From contig MU404082.1 in the NCBI GenBank assembly GCA_022695795.1, positions 124,001-188,000 on the forward strand: a stretch of 64,000 bases of DNA, read 5' to 3'. Shown in pieces: positions 47,537 to 59,185 of this stretch. The DNA is from Biscogniauxia marginata. Lineage: Eukaryota; Ascomycota; Sordariomycetes; Xylariales; Xylariaceae. The notes beneath the pieces were generated by a model, which searched no databases, was not told the DNA's origin, and saw nothing but the letters and a program-made list of their open reading frames with translations. Numbering within the stretch: position 1 is the stretch's first letter; every line of letters begins with the position of its first letter. The position numbers were made by a program, and so were the translations under genes.

Positions 47537-50500
47537 CGGATATCTCGAGGACAAACGGCTAAGCTCGCAGGCCCCCCGTCTCGAGTTTCAATGTTGAGTC
47601 GGGGGAGATGGGAGTTGTCGAGGGTCTTCTTTGTGCGGGATGTCAAGTTGTGAATGGTGAACGGCGAGTGGTGAATGGTGGACGGTAGTAAGAAAGGTAT
47701 GTACTTTTAAAGAGTTCGGCGCTTGCACACCTTCGACCTAAGCTAATAATAAATAGTTGATTCTAAGGTTAAGACAGGTATGACGAGGAAGAACAGGAGG
47801 CAGTGTTATATGTCTGTTAGGTACGTCAAGTAGTGTAGGTAGAGAGTCTTGTCAGATGATCATGCGCCTTTTCAAATATCCCAGATTAGTTGGTTGCATG
47901 GACCGAGTCCGAGTGAGTTGGTTTTATTCTGAAGGAAATAAAGAAAGAGCGAAGAAAAGGTTATATCGACAAGATGGGTTGTAGGGGGGTTGAATGGTTT
48001 CTCTCTTCTTGCTTGTCTCTTTTCTTGTAAGTCTTGTATCAATCAATGTCTCTGTTTCTCTCTCGCCTTTAGCGCAGGCAAATGTCTATTGAAACGGGTT
48101 GCGCTGCGCAAAAGAATATGGTGAGGTAGGTGGGAAAAGAGAGGAACACATGACAATAGCGCTACAAATTGGGCGTCGATGAGATAAGGAGAGACAGAGA
48201 GAAGGAGGGAATGGGATCCTGCGAAATTGAGAGGCTGGGAAGCTCCCGTTCGCTGGGCGAAGCTTCTTTCTCGCTCTCTCTCTTCCTCTTCCTCGACTGG
48301 TACTGCTGGGCTGGAAACCCCCCCCCCCCCCCCTCCCCCGAGAAAGAGCCCCCTCCGGCATGTTGCAGTTCGGTTCAACCTGAGACCCGTTCTTAACCCC
48401 CTCGTGGTCCAATCAGCTCTCTCCATCTGGGTCACCTCGCCCGTGAATGGTCAGACAAATGCAAGGGCCTGTACCCTTGCTACCTTTCCGATAATGCTAG
48501 CGATTGCCGCTAACCTAGTAAAGTACAACGAGGGGCGTGCAATAGCCCACCATAGGAATGCGCAATAGCGACTCTTTCGTAGGTCACTTTTTTGGTGGGG
48601 GGATTAGAAGAAGAGGAAGAAGGGAAGAAGGGAAAAAGCTCAATTACATTATACATTATACATTGTACATGTTGATCCTTGATCGCCACGCCGGAAATGG
48701 TATTTGTGTCTTGAAACAATTGATTACATGTGACACACGTCTTAACTTTTTCTTCTTCTTTTCCTAAACCCTTCGTACATACCTAAGGGAGGATTGGCGG
48801 AGATGAAATAAGAAAAGAGAAGCATCGCATCGCATCGCAACGCAACATACCCACTTACATCCTCACACCACCTACATAGGTAAGTATATGTAGGTACTAA
48901 TTAACAGGCACTCGACGTATGTACCTCGATACCTATCATTCCCTCTGTGGATCACCCCCATTCAACAAATCAGTCTTTACACGTTCTTCACGGGGGTCCG
49001 CCTATTACCTGTTTGCAAGCTGGTAGAGGGCCCTCATCTATCCAATCACGACCGACGGTGGAGGGAGAGCGTACCTGGTGCCTCGTGATTGGTGTGGAAC
49101 ATGGAAAGATAACCTGGTCTGTATTGTGGGGAACGGGCTCCGTTTTCCTGCAAGCACTATACGCGATTTCGGATGATCGTCGGTGGGATGTCATAGGCCA
49201 ATCTAGTCATACCTTAGGTACATGTAGGTAGCAGTAAACTACATTAACGCCTGAGTACATACCTGCAGAACCTCTCGTACTTAAGGTATGGTCGGTAGTT
49301 GTACAAACCAGTCAGATAGACGTGCAGTCGATCCCGTAGCGACCATCAGGGTAGTATTCACTTTCTGTACCTAAGGTACACGTGTACATGTATATGTATA
49401 CTCATATATACATATCTACTTACCTACTTTTGGAAATACACAAGTGGGTTAACATACATACCTACATGCATATGAACTGATTCTTGATGTAATAGTGGTA
49501 ATAGTAAAAGCTGTAAAAACCTGGTTTATAATATGTACCCCTCTATATAAGAAGAATGGACAGCGAAGCAGAAACGAAAGAGAGAAAGAAAGAAATTGAC
49601 AAGTTGAAAAAAAAAAAGAAAAAGGGAAAAGGAAGAAAAAAAGAAAAAAGAAAAAGAGAAAACTGGAGCTTACCCCGCGACAGAAGCCAATCCGATCTTA
49701 TCGCGCGACCGAAAATTCCCGTTCGCATTGTTTTAGACCTTGTTCAATTAATCCTCGAAAGGAACTTACGAACCAAGAATCCTTATCACCCCGCAATAGT
49801 GGCACCCCCCCGCCGCACCACTTGTTTGAGGATTCTAGGTTGGGTAGTTTACTCTTGAGGGGAGGGGAGGGGAGGGGTGCTGTCAGGTATGTAGTGAGTG
49901 TATCCGTTGTATCCGTCTATCTTTCTTTCCTCCCACCCTCCCTTCTTTGAACACCTCTTAAGAGTGTCGTCTTGTTAAGCATACAGACCTACCTACTCAC
50001 CATAAATCCATAGATCCTACATACACATATCTTACCCTTACCCTACATATACGTATTTGCCTGCCTACATCGTATGTACCTAGGTACGTAAAGTCAGATT
50101 AAGTAGTGCAAGTAACCATAGATTACCTTAGGTAGTTAGAGTTAGATAGATCTCTTACCAACATACATGCTACATACCTACACGCATGCATAAAAAAAGG
50201 TACGGTAGGTCACACATCAGATACCACACTATCGAGCGTTTCAGTCAAGACACATGGTTATCCCGCGTACGACGCACGATATATCTTGAAATACAGACAA
50301 CGTGCATACAACACCTAGATCCCGTTAGTTAGTTTCCGCTGTGGGTTATATCTACCTACCTTAGCTCTTTTCGCTCACTACCTACATGTATTTGATGTAC
50401 CAGACATGCGGATATTTCAATCCTACTGGGTTAGGACTATGCAAAAAGGGAAGAAAAAGAGGGAAAACCCAATGGGGAATTAATAATAATAGTAATAAAC

Positions 50501-50847
50501 TCGCTTTTGGCTATACATATCTAAAACCTCCAGCTAACTACCCTAGGAGATCCGAGTAAAGTAGCTACGTCTTCGTAAGAATCATCGACAACTAATCATG
50601 ACTTGGGTTTGCGGCGAACGGGACTTTATCCCCGGCATCGTCATCACCTGATGGCAATTTCTCCGTCACGCAATTCGTGTTGTCGTACTAAGTCACCGCC
50701 TCCTGGGTGAAAGAAAGCAAACAGCCATACCCCGGTCAAGTAATAAAAAAAAGAAGCAGATACGGGTACTGGCATCCAAGGCGTCGAGACACCATCCGGA
50801 CAATCAGCCCTTTCGCGCGCATGACTTGACCGGGCTGTGCTATGATT
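47537..50847. other. Long intergenic region with repeats
   Basis: 3.3 kb without a recognised gene. Contents include poly-C (48318-48333), a GCATC/GCAAC tandem (about 48822-48846), dense palindromic ACCTAAGGT/TACCTTAGGTA motifs at about 49206-49400 and 50078-50135, and a G-quadruplex-like run at 49859-49877. The left end is presumably the promoter of the membrane-protein gene. A purine-rich stretch at 49555-49660 gives a Lys/Glu-rich frame that is compositional. Confidence 0.6.
49859..49877 (+). other. Potential G-quadruplex (GGGGA repeats)
   Basis: Four runs of four G, each separated by a single A, fit a compact quadruplex-forming pattern. It lies in the intergenic region with no gene closer than about 1.2 kb. 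Confidence 0.7.
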
Positions 50848-51069
50848 TCATTCATAGTCATAGCTGAAATTTTCACTCCGTCGCTGCTCGTCATCTTCGT
50901 CCGCTGAAGTCCACTTGGGTTTGCCTGACCGGTCTATGTACTTCATGTCGTCGCAATACCAATCCATCCTTATTGCTGTTGCCGTCTTGACATATCGTGC
51001 AGAGGCCCTCGTTCGGCCCAACCATTTTCGCACCTTGAACAACAGTCTATACGTCACATAATCGAAACC
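50848..51069 (-). other. Open 73-codon in-frame extension after a UAG stop
   Basis: Directly after the TAG (51072-51070) of the universal-stress gene the same frame remains open for 73 codons to TGA. It would read GFDYVTYRLLFKVRKWLGR, continue through MDWYCDDMKYIDRSGKPKW and end with an acidic DEDDEQRRSENFSYDYE. It lacks its own ATG near the start. It may be 3' UTR that is open by chance, a stop-codon readthrough extension, or a spliced-in alternative end (GTCAAC donor, CTAG acceptor overlapping the stop). Confidence 0.3.
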
Positions 51070-53316
51070 CTAGTCGACCCTAGCCATCTCGAGAGATCGT
51101 GCTGACGGGTTGGACAGATTGTTGACCTGCTTCATTGGTGGCGGCTGGTACTTGCTCTTCTTCCGTAGTCGCTTGCGAGCCACCATGACTGGAACCGAAC
51201 TCTTGGTGACCAAATAATTCGAGAAGGAGCCTAGCAGCGTGCTATATTCAAAGGAAAACGTTGTCAGTTTAAGGGTGGCCGGGGTTTATATAACAACCGT
51301 AAATACATGACTTACCCTTTCAATGCGCTCCTGCCCCGACTACCTAGAATCACGAGCGTAGGATTCAGGAGGTCGATCACCTCTGTGATGAGGTGTTTGG
51401 GGTTCTTGCAGTGTATTACTTCGACGATGACTCGTACCTGTAGGTGCGTCTTTCGGAGAAGTTTAGAGACCCGCTCTGTAATGTCCAGGACGGCCCGATC
51501 TCTCTCCTCTTCCGTCTTGCTCTTGCCTCGGCCGGGCGCCGGGGACGAGGCGGCACTACCACCGTCTGCCGCCCGGATGTGCGGCGAAACCGATGCACGA
51601 TTGAATGCAAAGGGGCTGGCGGTGCCACTGTGACTGCCCATCTTAATGTTACCATTCTTGGCCATCGCGTTGATAGCTGCCGCCTGCTCCTTCATCGCCT
51701 TTGGGTCATCTGGTACCAGATTACTGGCGTCCATCATACCGCTGGTCTCCTCGTCCATGCAGTACATCGCTACGAGGGTGTCGCCATCTCGAAGGACAGT
51801 CCCGACTGCCCATTCCAGGGCGTGCGTTGACTCGTCACTTAGGTCAGTTGCTACCAGATACTTCCGGAGTCTTCGGTGCTCCTCCTCCGCCTCTCGCTGA
51901 ATCTTGTGGAAATCTCCGCGGTATATGATACGGATGGAGCGATGAACTTCAGGAGTCGAGATAATGGGTGTACAGGAGAGCTGAAGGTTCTGAGCGAGCT
52001 TGATAGCGTTGACGTCGGCGTCTAATTCGGGGTCGAAAGGGGTTTGGGTACCAGAGATGGGATCCTGGTCGAAGCTGGTAGACGGCTGGACGGCCTGTTT
52101 ACTAACTTTACTTGCCTTTGCCCGGTCTCCCGTCGGGCTGGTAATTGTTATCTGAGGTTCATCAAATAGAGACCTATAGACGTGCGCTGGTTGAGCTGCA
52201 GAAACGTGCTTGCCTAAGATATGTTAGCGGCTATCATGAGATGTTGTGCGGTTGAAACTCACGCTCATCTTCGACGGCAGCAAGGAGACTCTTAGCCGTA
52301 TTTTCACCGTCGGGTTCCTGGCTCTGCGACTCCGCTCTGGTCGTAAGCTTTCTGCCTCTCTGATTCTCCTCGTCAGAAGAATTCACAAAGTCGTCCTCGC
52401 TCTCGTCGGGTAGTAGTTCTCCGTATGGACTGAGGTTGTCCTTCTCGATCCTTCCATGGCCATCAGAGTAATCCGGCTTCTTGCGAGCCAAGGAGGCCAA
52501 ACTAGAGCCTCCATAGATCAAGTTGGCATCAGAGAGCTTACGGTAGGCGTTATTCATGTCGACAATCTGGCCATTATCCAGCATGAAGGTGCTCTGCGAC
52601 GGGGCCCGCTTGGAGTTGTTATTTCCAAACGGCGAGCTTGATCGCAGGGAAAACCGGTTGTTGGGAGACTTGGATTTGTTGTTCTTCCTCATCGAGAACG
52701 GGCGACCTTGTTCACCGGGCAGGATCAAGTTCGAGAGGTCTGACCCGCGGAGAGCCTCACCAATTGAGCTTGATCTCGGCGTCGGTACCGAACCACGTTT
52801 GCCGGGCAAAGCTTGGCCGACGTTGGTAGGTAAGATATCGTGAAACTTGTATGCAGAGGTGGGATCTGTGTTTCTGGAGCTCATCAGTGGCGGAGATCGT
52901 GGGCCCAGGTCCGGGATGGGATTCGAAGCAGCATCCGACATACTCCTGTTACGGGTGGAATTGTCGCCGGCGGGAGCCTTGAAGGAGAGGGTTGGGGAGG
53001 TGCGAGCGCTCGCCGGTGCAGTAGTGGGCCCCTCGATGTCCAGCATGCTGCGAGGCGTCTGACGCGGCGTAGGCGTGCCAACATCGAGCATACTGCGGAC
53101 AGGGCCTTGGAGCGGAGGGCTCCTTGGACCGGACATGAAGTCGCTCATATCGAGCATGCGGCGACCAGGTGAGCGAGGGCTCGTATAGGGAGAAGGAGAT
53201 CGAGGACCGGCCGATGGCGCCCTCCTTGGATGCTGGTGCATCGACATGAGGCTCTCGATCTCCTTCCGCTCCTCCTCGAGCGCGGCCTCGAGCGACATGA
53301 GTTTCCTGCCAGACAT
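51070..53316 (-). CDS. Long protein with C-terminal universal stress (Usp) domain
   Basis: Three exons read leftward (53316-52263, 52213-51316, 51241-51070) give 707 residues. The first ~430 residues are disordered: repeated R-SMLD/RRMLDMSDF boxes and PRSP/SPRSP motifs, Ser/Pro-rich with many potential proline-directed phosphorylation sites, then an acidic patch (PDESEDDFVNSSDEENQ). The Usp domain starts near 490 with RLRKYLVATDLSDESTHALEWAVG. It contains VRVIVEVIHCKNPKHLITEVIDLLNPTLVILGSRG and the ATP-binding signature G642-x2-G645-x9-G655-S656, split by intron 2 and completed by GTLLGSFSNYLVTKSSVPVMV. An insert of about 70 residues lies between the first strand and the rest. Such proteins are conserved in filamentous ascomycetes with roles in stress signalling inferred from the domain. 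See the separate entry for the frame beyond its stop. Confidence 0.9.
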
Positions 53317-56300
53317 AATGGAGAAAAGTGATGGTCGTGGCTGAGCGATGTTATGCGTGAAGCGCCGGGCTGTGTGTGTGTGGTGTTGGAAATTCGAAAT
53401 CCAACGTTTGAGGATCGAAGATCGAGGATCGCGGTGGGGCCTGGCAGACAGAAGCAGACAAAGCTGGGGGTTGTAGTGTGCCGAGTGCTGTGCCCTGTGC
53501 CGGGTGCCGTGTTGAGTGTGGGTGGGTGAAGCGGGCTACCGGGCGGTCGATAGCTTTATCCGAGTAGGTTTTGGTTATAGGCGAGCTGAACAAAATGCAG
53601 AGTGGTAGAACACAAAGACTTCTTGATTGATGCTATCGTGGGATAATAGTTGGTCGTCTTCGGTTGTAAGAGGAGCAGAGCATTGTTCGTGAGTGTAGCG
53701 TCGGAATTGGCTTGTTTTTCTTTCTCTGCGAGTCGTCCTCGCTCTCTCTCTCTCTCTCTGTCGTTCTCTCTTATTTCGCCCTGTAGTGAGATCTCTCTAG
53801 GTCATGGCGACCGCCGTGTTTGGAGGGTTTATTCTTATATCTCCCTAAAATAATTGGAAGGGGGAGTCCAAGCTGGGGCCCGAGTCAATATTGCGACTAC
53901 CACTGGCGCTGTTGCTGGGTGACTAAAGCTGCAACTGCTAGCGACTCGATAGGAGGGAGTATCTGTCTCCCTTGTCTGGCCGGGAGCTTTCGAGGAGATG
54001 TGAGATGAAACGGAAATGCAGGAACTCGGCAAGTGTTGGGCAGTGGGAAGAGGAGGTAAGGTAGGCTTTGCTATGCCAAGACTAGTAGTGGTGATGACTC
54101 CAGTCAGAAAAGAGGGGGGTACTTCTGTTTCTCAAGGTTCGGGCAGGGTTTCGGTTGCGAAGAACAAGACGAAAGAAGTTGAAGTTTGTAAGTAGGAACT
54201 AGGAACTAGGAACTAGGCATGTAGAAGGCAGGAAGTGGGACTCGGACTTTCAATTGTCGCCTTGACTTCTTTTATTTGCCTGGTATGTACGTGTATAGTC
54301 GTGCTTTCTCTTTTCTATTGAATGCCGCCCCGTTGCTGCTGACTGCAACGTTCTACGGGGTACCTCAGGTACCTACGTAGCTAAGGTTACAGGGATCAGG
54401 GGTCTCTTCCACTCTCTTAGTCCTTAGGTATTATACTTTTTTTTTTCTTCTCCCTTTCCACCTTTTCCCCACGCTAGTCATCCGAGCTACCTATCAGAGG
54501 AAGCAAGCAAAAAATAAAACTTCCGTCAAGCCACCAATTATTATCAGGTTCGTGCGCTTATTTGGTGATATATGATCTGACGGGAGACAACCAATGTCAC
54601 CTTTTGACATTCTTTAAGCCACTTTCCCCTTCACCTACTGCTATTTCTTTTCTTTTCTCCCGTCTTTTCTTGTTATTGTCAATTATAATCACCCCCTCGT
54701 ATGAGGTATGCAGCATGCCGTACTACCTGCTAACTATAAGATCGAACCATCTTGACGTGTGCGGGTAGGTTATGTTGTTGTACATTACATAAGTGGCCAG
54801 TAAGTAAGAGAACCCTTCCACCTAAACTACCTCACACATGCCTACTCTGCTGTTCTTTATACATACCCTGTTTATATGTATTCTGTATTCGATGAATAGT
54901 CAAAAGCAAGTACACCATGAATCTAGGTTTATAGTCAACTTGAATATTTTCTTATTTCTTCTAGTTCATAATTGCGTGATTCAATACAGGGGCAAATATT
55001 TATTATGTATGTACCTATCTACAGACCTTCTCTTCTGTTGTTGTAAAATTAGGTACATAGCTACACGAAGGCGGTGCCCTTACGCAGCCTGCATAAGTGA
55101 TGATCACACCTAACCTACCCAAGGGTAGGATGTGCGGTATCGTAGCATCAATATGCCACATACCTACCGCCATCAATTGACCTATTAGCAGAGCTACAAG
55201 TCATACAACATCAGCCAGTCCATCAAGGTCGGGGGCTTCCGGTACATACCGACATCAAAAGAACGATATTCTGGCCAATAACAGGGCACCCCAATCTACA
55301 ATGTATGTACGCGTCAAAAAGAGTTGTCATTACATTAACCATACCTCCTTTACCAACCTATGTAATGCCATAGGAACAATGCCATAGGAACAAAGCCCCT
55401 CCTCCGCAGGTACAGCTCAGCATTCAGCAGCTCACGAGGCCCAACCTCAGCTCAAGCTTCCTCCGCGGGGTTCGCAAGGGGGACAGATGACGACGGCGCT
55501 TGGCTTATATCACATCACATAATCTTAAGACTAATGGAACTTTGTCCTAATGCGCCGCGTCGCGCCGTTCCGCTCCGTACCTCCCTCATTCTTCTCTTCT
55601 CTTCCCCTTTCTTTCCGTTCTTATTCTATTCCAATTCCACATACGCATCTAGCACATACATATCTTAAAACCTACCTACCTACTATAAATAACGTAGGGA
55701 TTTCATAAGGGAACAAATTATCCTGTATATATGCCGCCCTGTCTCAAAAAAAGAATTCCAAAGATCTAGACAGTAAATGTAACTTGACTTATCTAGCAAC
55801 CTATCATAAGCATGTATACCTTCTAGCAAGGGGGGAAAAAAAGAATAATAAAAAGGTATTGCTATGATAGGCTGGGCACCCCCATATTGTGGTACACGGG
55901 TATCTCTATCTAAACCAGACAAGCCTCATCGCTTTTAGACCTATGAGAAAAATTTCTTCCTATCAATCTAGTAAAATCAGCCTTGTGAAACCTGCAGTGT
56001 TTATGACCCGGCACGGCTATTTTAGAATGCGGCTGTTTCCCGGCGGTCTTTATGCTTCCCCCAGCTTCCATCACCGAAACTTGGTACTCATCGTGGCCCG
56101 CATAGGGGGCAGGAAGTAGTACGTGCAAATAGGAAATTACGACTTGTAAGTTTTCTTAGCCCTTCAAGTTTACTATCACGTGTGCATATATCTCGAGGTA
56201 GGTCTGTTTATGAAATAAGCACTTTTGTTTATTAGCGGAAGTTTACATTGCAAGTAACTTCTGTTATCTTGGGATTCCTCCCACCGGCAACCATAAGGGG

Positions 56301-56791
56301 GTATTTAGGTCAGAATCATTGGTGCCGCCAAATTCCATTTCCGTGTCAGGCAAAGACCATGCAGCTGACCGATCGTGACCGTAAAACGCCTGTTGAGTGA
56401 AGCCCTTGCATCCTGCCAGTCCATCAACCAGAGAGCAAGTAGTCTATCAATACATGAGAGTAGTATGTGAGGGATTTCTCGAGCGAGACGGGAAAGACAT
56501 AGGCAGCGCCGACTACCAGAGATCCGTCCAACATCGAGAAGAGCATCGTTCGTAGAGGGCATAATAGATGAGACGTGCAAAGAATGCAAATAACATCCAT
56601 GTCGTAGAGCCGGTATCATCAGGAACTTTTCCGAAACCCATTTTGCAAGTATCGACCCCTCCAAATGGCGATGAACCAGAGGAATCGACAATGCGAAGAA
56701 TAAAAAAAAGAGAGAATATGATACCGATCATAATCATTTATGCCTCGCCTTTGGAGAGACGGATCATATTACGACATGGCCCATACGCCAT
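53317..56791. other. Long intergenic region, no gene recognised
   Basis: 3.5 kb between the start of the Usp gene (-) and the end of PAB1 (-). The left part is the Usp promoter and CT-rich leader (a CTCTCT tract at about 53740-53770). GGAACTA tandem copies occur at about 54194-54216 and a duplicated GCCATAGGAACAA unit at about 55370-55394. Short frames here show no recognisable protein. Confidence 0.6.
55370..55394 (+). repeat. Tandem duplication of a 12-13 nt unit
   Basis: Two adjacent near-identical copies of GCCATAGGAACAA/T in intergenic DNA. A trivial tandem duplication with no evident function. Confidence 0.7.
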
Positions 56792-59185
56792 TTAAGCCTT
56801 GTCCTCGGCCTTTTCCTCCTTCTTGGGACCCTCACCCTCAGCGCCGGTCTGGCTATTCTTGACGTAGTCATCATAGACAGCTAGGGCTTCGTCAACCTTG
56901 GAGCGGAGCGAACTGTCGTCCTCAATTCTGATAATGATGTTAGTAAGCAAGTCAATATCAACGTGCAGGGTTAATACTTACAGGTTGACAAGCTCTTGGT
57001 TATCCATCTCCAGAAGCATACCGGTGATCTTCCCAGCCAGATCGGGCTGAATGGCCTGAATTTTCGGGAAGATGAGCTCACCAAGCATTTGCTTTTGGTG
57101 TTGAGGGTTGTTAGAATGTGCCTGCAGCTGTGACTGGAGGAGGGAGGATGAGGTCAAGTCCTGCTGCACACTCGGCGCGCTGCTTATCTGCTGCTGGTTG
57201 GGGATTCCTCGTCCACCTTGAGGAGGGAATTGGCCCATCTGACCGTTGCGGGGATTCACTCCACCACGGCCTGGCGGTCCACCCTGCCGCGAGTTAGGGG
57301 GGTAGCCAGGCATACCTCCGGGACCACCGACACCCTGCATGCCCATGTTGGCTGGAATCCCTTGCATCGGTCCGCGACCAGCTGGGACACCCCGGCCGCC
57401 TCCGAGGGTGGCCTGTTGTACCTGCGCCATCGCTGCCATGAATTGAGGGTTGCCGGGCTGGGGGTAGGGAGCACCAGGAGGGAATTGTCCGGGTAAGTAC
57501 ACGTTCGGGGGTAGCTGCTGTGGCATGGCTCCGTTACGACCGGCCTGAGGACCACCGTAACCAGCAGGGTTGAATTGGCCAGGGCGACCACCCTGAACTC
57601 CGGGCATGCCAATTCCTCCGGGGAACGGCATTCCGCGGCCACCTTGGGGAGGGAAGCCCGGCTGCTGACCTGCAGGGTAAAAGACAGGAGGTTGCATACC
57701 GTAGGGCTGGGGCATGCCAGCAGCAGCAGCCGCCTGCTGCATCCGGAGCTGGTTGCGAGCTTGAATGCTGGCTTCAAGCTGACTCTTTCGGACATCCTTG
57801 CGCTGGGCTAGGGCAACATACAAAGGCTTGCCGTTGAACATGCGCTGGTTCATATCGCCAACAGCCTTGGTAGCATCGTCAGGGTTGGCAAAGCATACAA
57901 ATCCGAAACCTTTACTCTTTCCAAGCCTCTTATCCCCTTTCTTCTCCTTCTTGTCACCCTCTTCCTTGGATTCATCACCGGAATCTTTCTGGTTCTCCTT
58001 ATCCTTGCCTTCCTTGTCGTCATCGCCATCGCTAAGGCTGTCACGCATGACCTTGGCCGAGGTGATGGGGCCGAACTCGGAGAAGATCTGACGTAGCTTA
58101 TCGTCATCAACATCGTCATCCAGGTTCTTGATGTACAGGTTAACACCTTGGTACTTGTTGGCCTTCTCCTGTCGAGCAGCCTCGTAAGACTTGCGTAACT
58201 CCTCCTCACGTTCGTGCTTCTTCTGGGCACGGCCGACGTAAAGATCTTGGCCCTGGAAGTCCTTGCCATTCAGGTCCTCGACCGCCTTGGCCGCGCTTTC
58301 GTGGGTGGTGTAGTTGACAAAGCCAAAGCCACGGGACTTGCCTTCATTGTCGCGAGCCAATGAAGAAGAGGTGACATCACCATATCTCTCGAACAACTCG
58401 CGGAAATCTTCGTCGGAGGTATCAGGGCTGATGTTCTTCACGTAGACGTTGGTGAAGTTGGCCTTCATCTCCTCGAACTTGCTCTGGCGATCCTTCTTGG
58501 GGATGTGGTGGCCAACGAAAACCTTCTTCTCGTTAAGCAACATGCCGTTGACATGCTTGATAGCCGCAGCAGCAGCCTCGTCAGTCTCGTAGTGGACGAA
58601 ACCGTAACCCTTAGAGTTGCCGTTCTCGTCCTGTGCAACCTTGCAGCTTAGAATGTTACCAAAAGCAGCAAAGGTGTCGTGGAGAGCCTTGTTGTCGATG
58701 GCAGCATCGAGGTTCTTGATGAAGATGTTACCCTGACCGCTCTTGCGCAGGTTAGGGTCGCGCTGAGACCACATGATGCGGCAAGGACGGCCTTTGATCT
58801 GGGTGTAGTTCAACTCCTCAAGGGCGCGCTCGCCATCGGAAGTCGTGTTATAGTTGACGTAGGCATAGCCAAGAGAACGGCGAGTGACAGCATCACGGCA
58901 AACACGGATGGAGGCGACAGAACCAATCTGGGAGAAAAGCTCGAACAGCATGGCTTCGGTGACGGAGGGATCGAGCTCGCCGACGTAGAGGGAAGCAGAT
59001 GCGGCGGGGTGAGGGGTCTGGGCCGAGCTGGGAGTCGGGCCAGCAGTGTCAGGCTCATCGCCATGAGGGTCGGAAGCGATATTAGTGTTGATGGAGGCAG
59101 GCCTGGCATCACCGCCGTTCAAGGAAGCGTTGCCAAGGTCAGCGGCAAGCTGGTCAACAGCGCCGGGGGCAATGGCGGAAGACAT
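56792..59185 (-). CDS. PAB1: Polyadenylate-binding protein (cytoplasmic Pab1)
   Basis: Two exons read leftward (59185-56982, 56927-56792) give 779 residues; the 54-nt intron has a textbook CTTACTAAC branch region. Four RRMs are visible: about 65-141 (SLYVGELD...GYAYVNY), 153-230 (NIFIKNLD...GYGFVHY), 246-323 (NVYVKNIS...GFGFVNY) and 349-462 (NLYIKNLD...GFGFVCF). RRM4 carries a ~36-residue highly charged insert (385-420) rich in Asp/Glu/Lys, in the loop before RNP1. A Gly/Pro/Gln/Met-rich linker follows. The PABC domain near the C-terminus ([35 protein letters not shown]) is completed by exon 2. It coats mRNA poly(A) tails and recruits Pan2-Pan3 and eRF3 through PABC (family knowledge); genes for both eRF3 and Pan2 are in this window. 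Confidence 0.96.

Noticed and set aside
49555..49858. Lys/Glu-rich 100-codon frame
   Set aside because: Produced by a purine tract (AAAGAAAGGGAAAA type). No start context, homology or splice structure.
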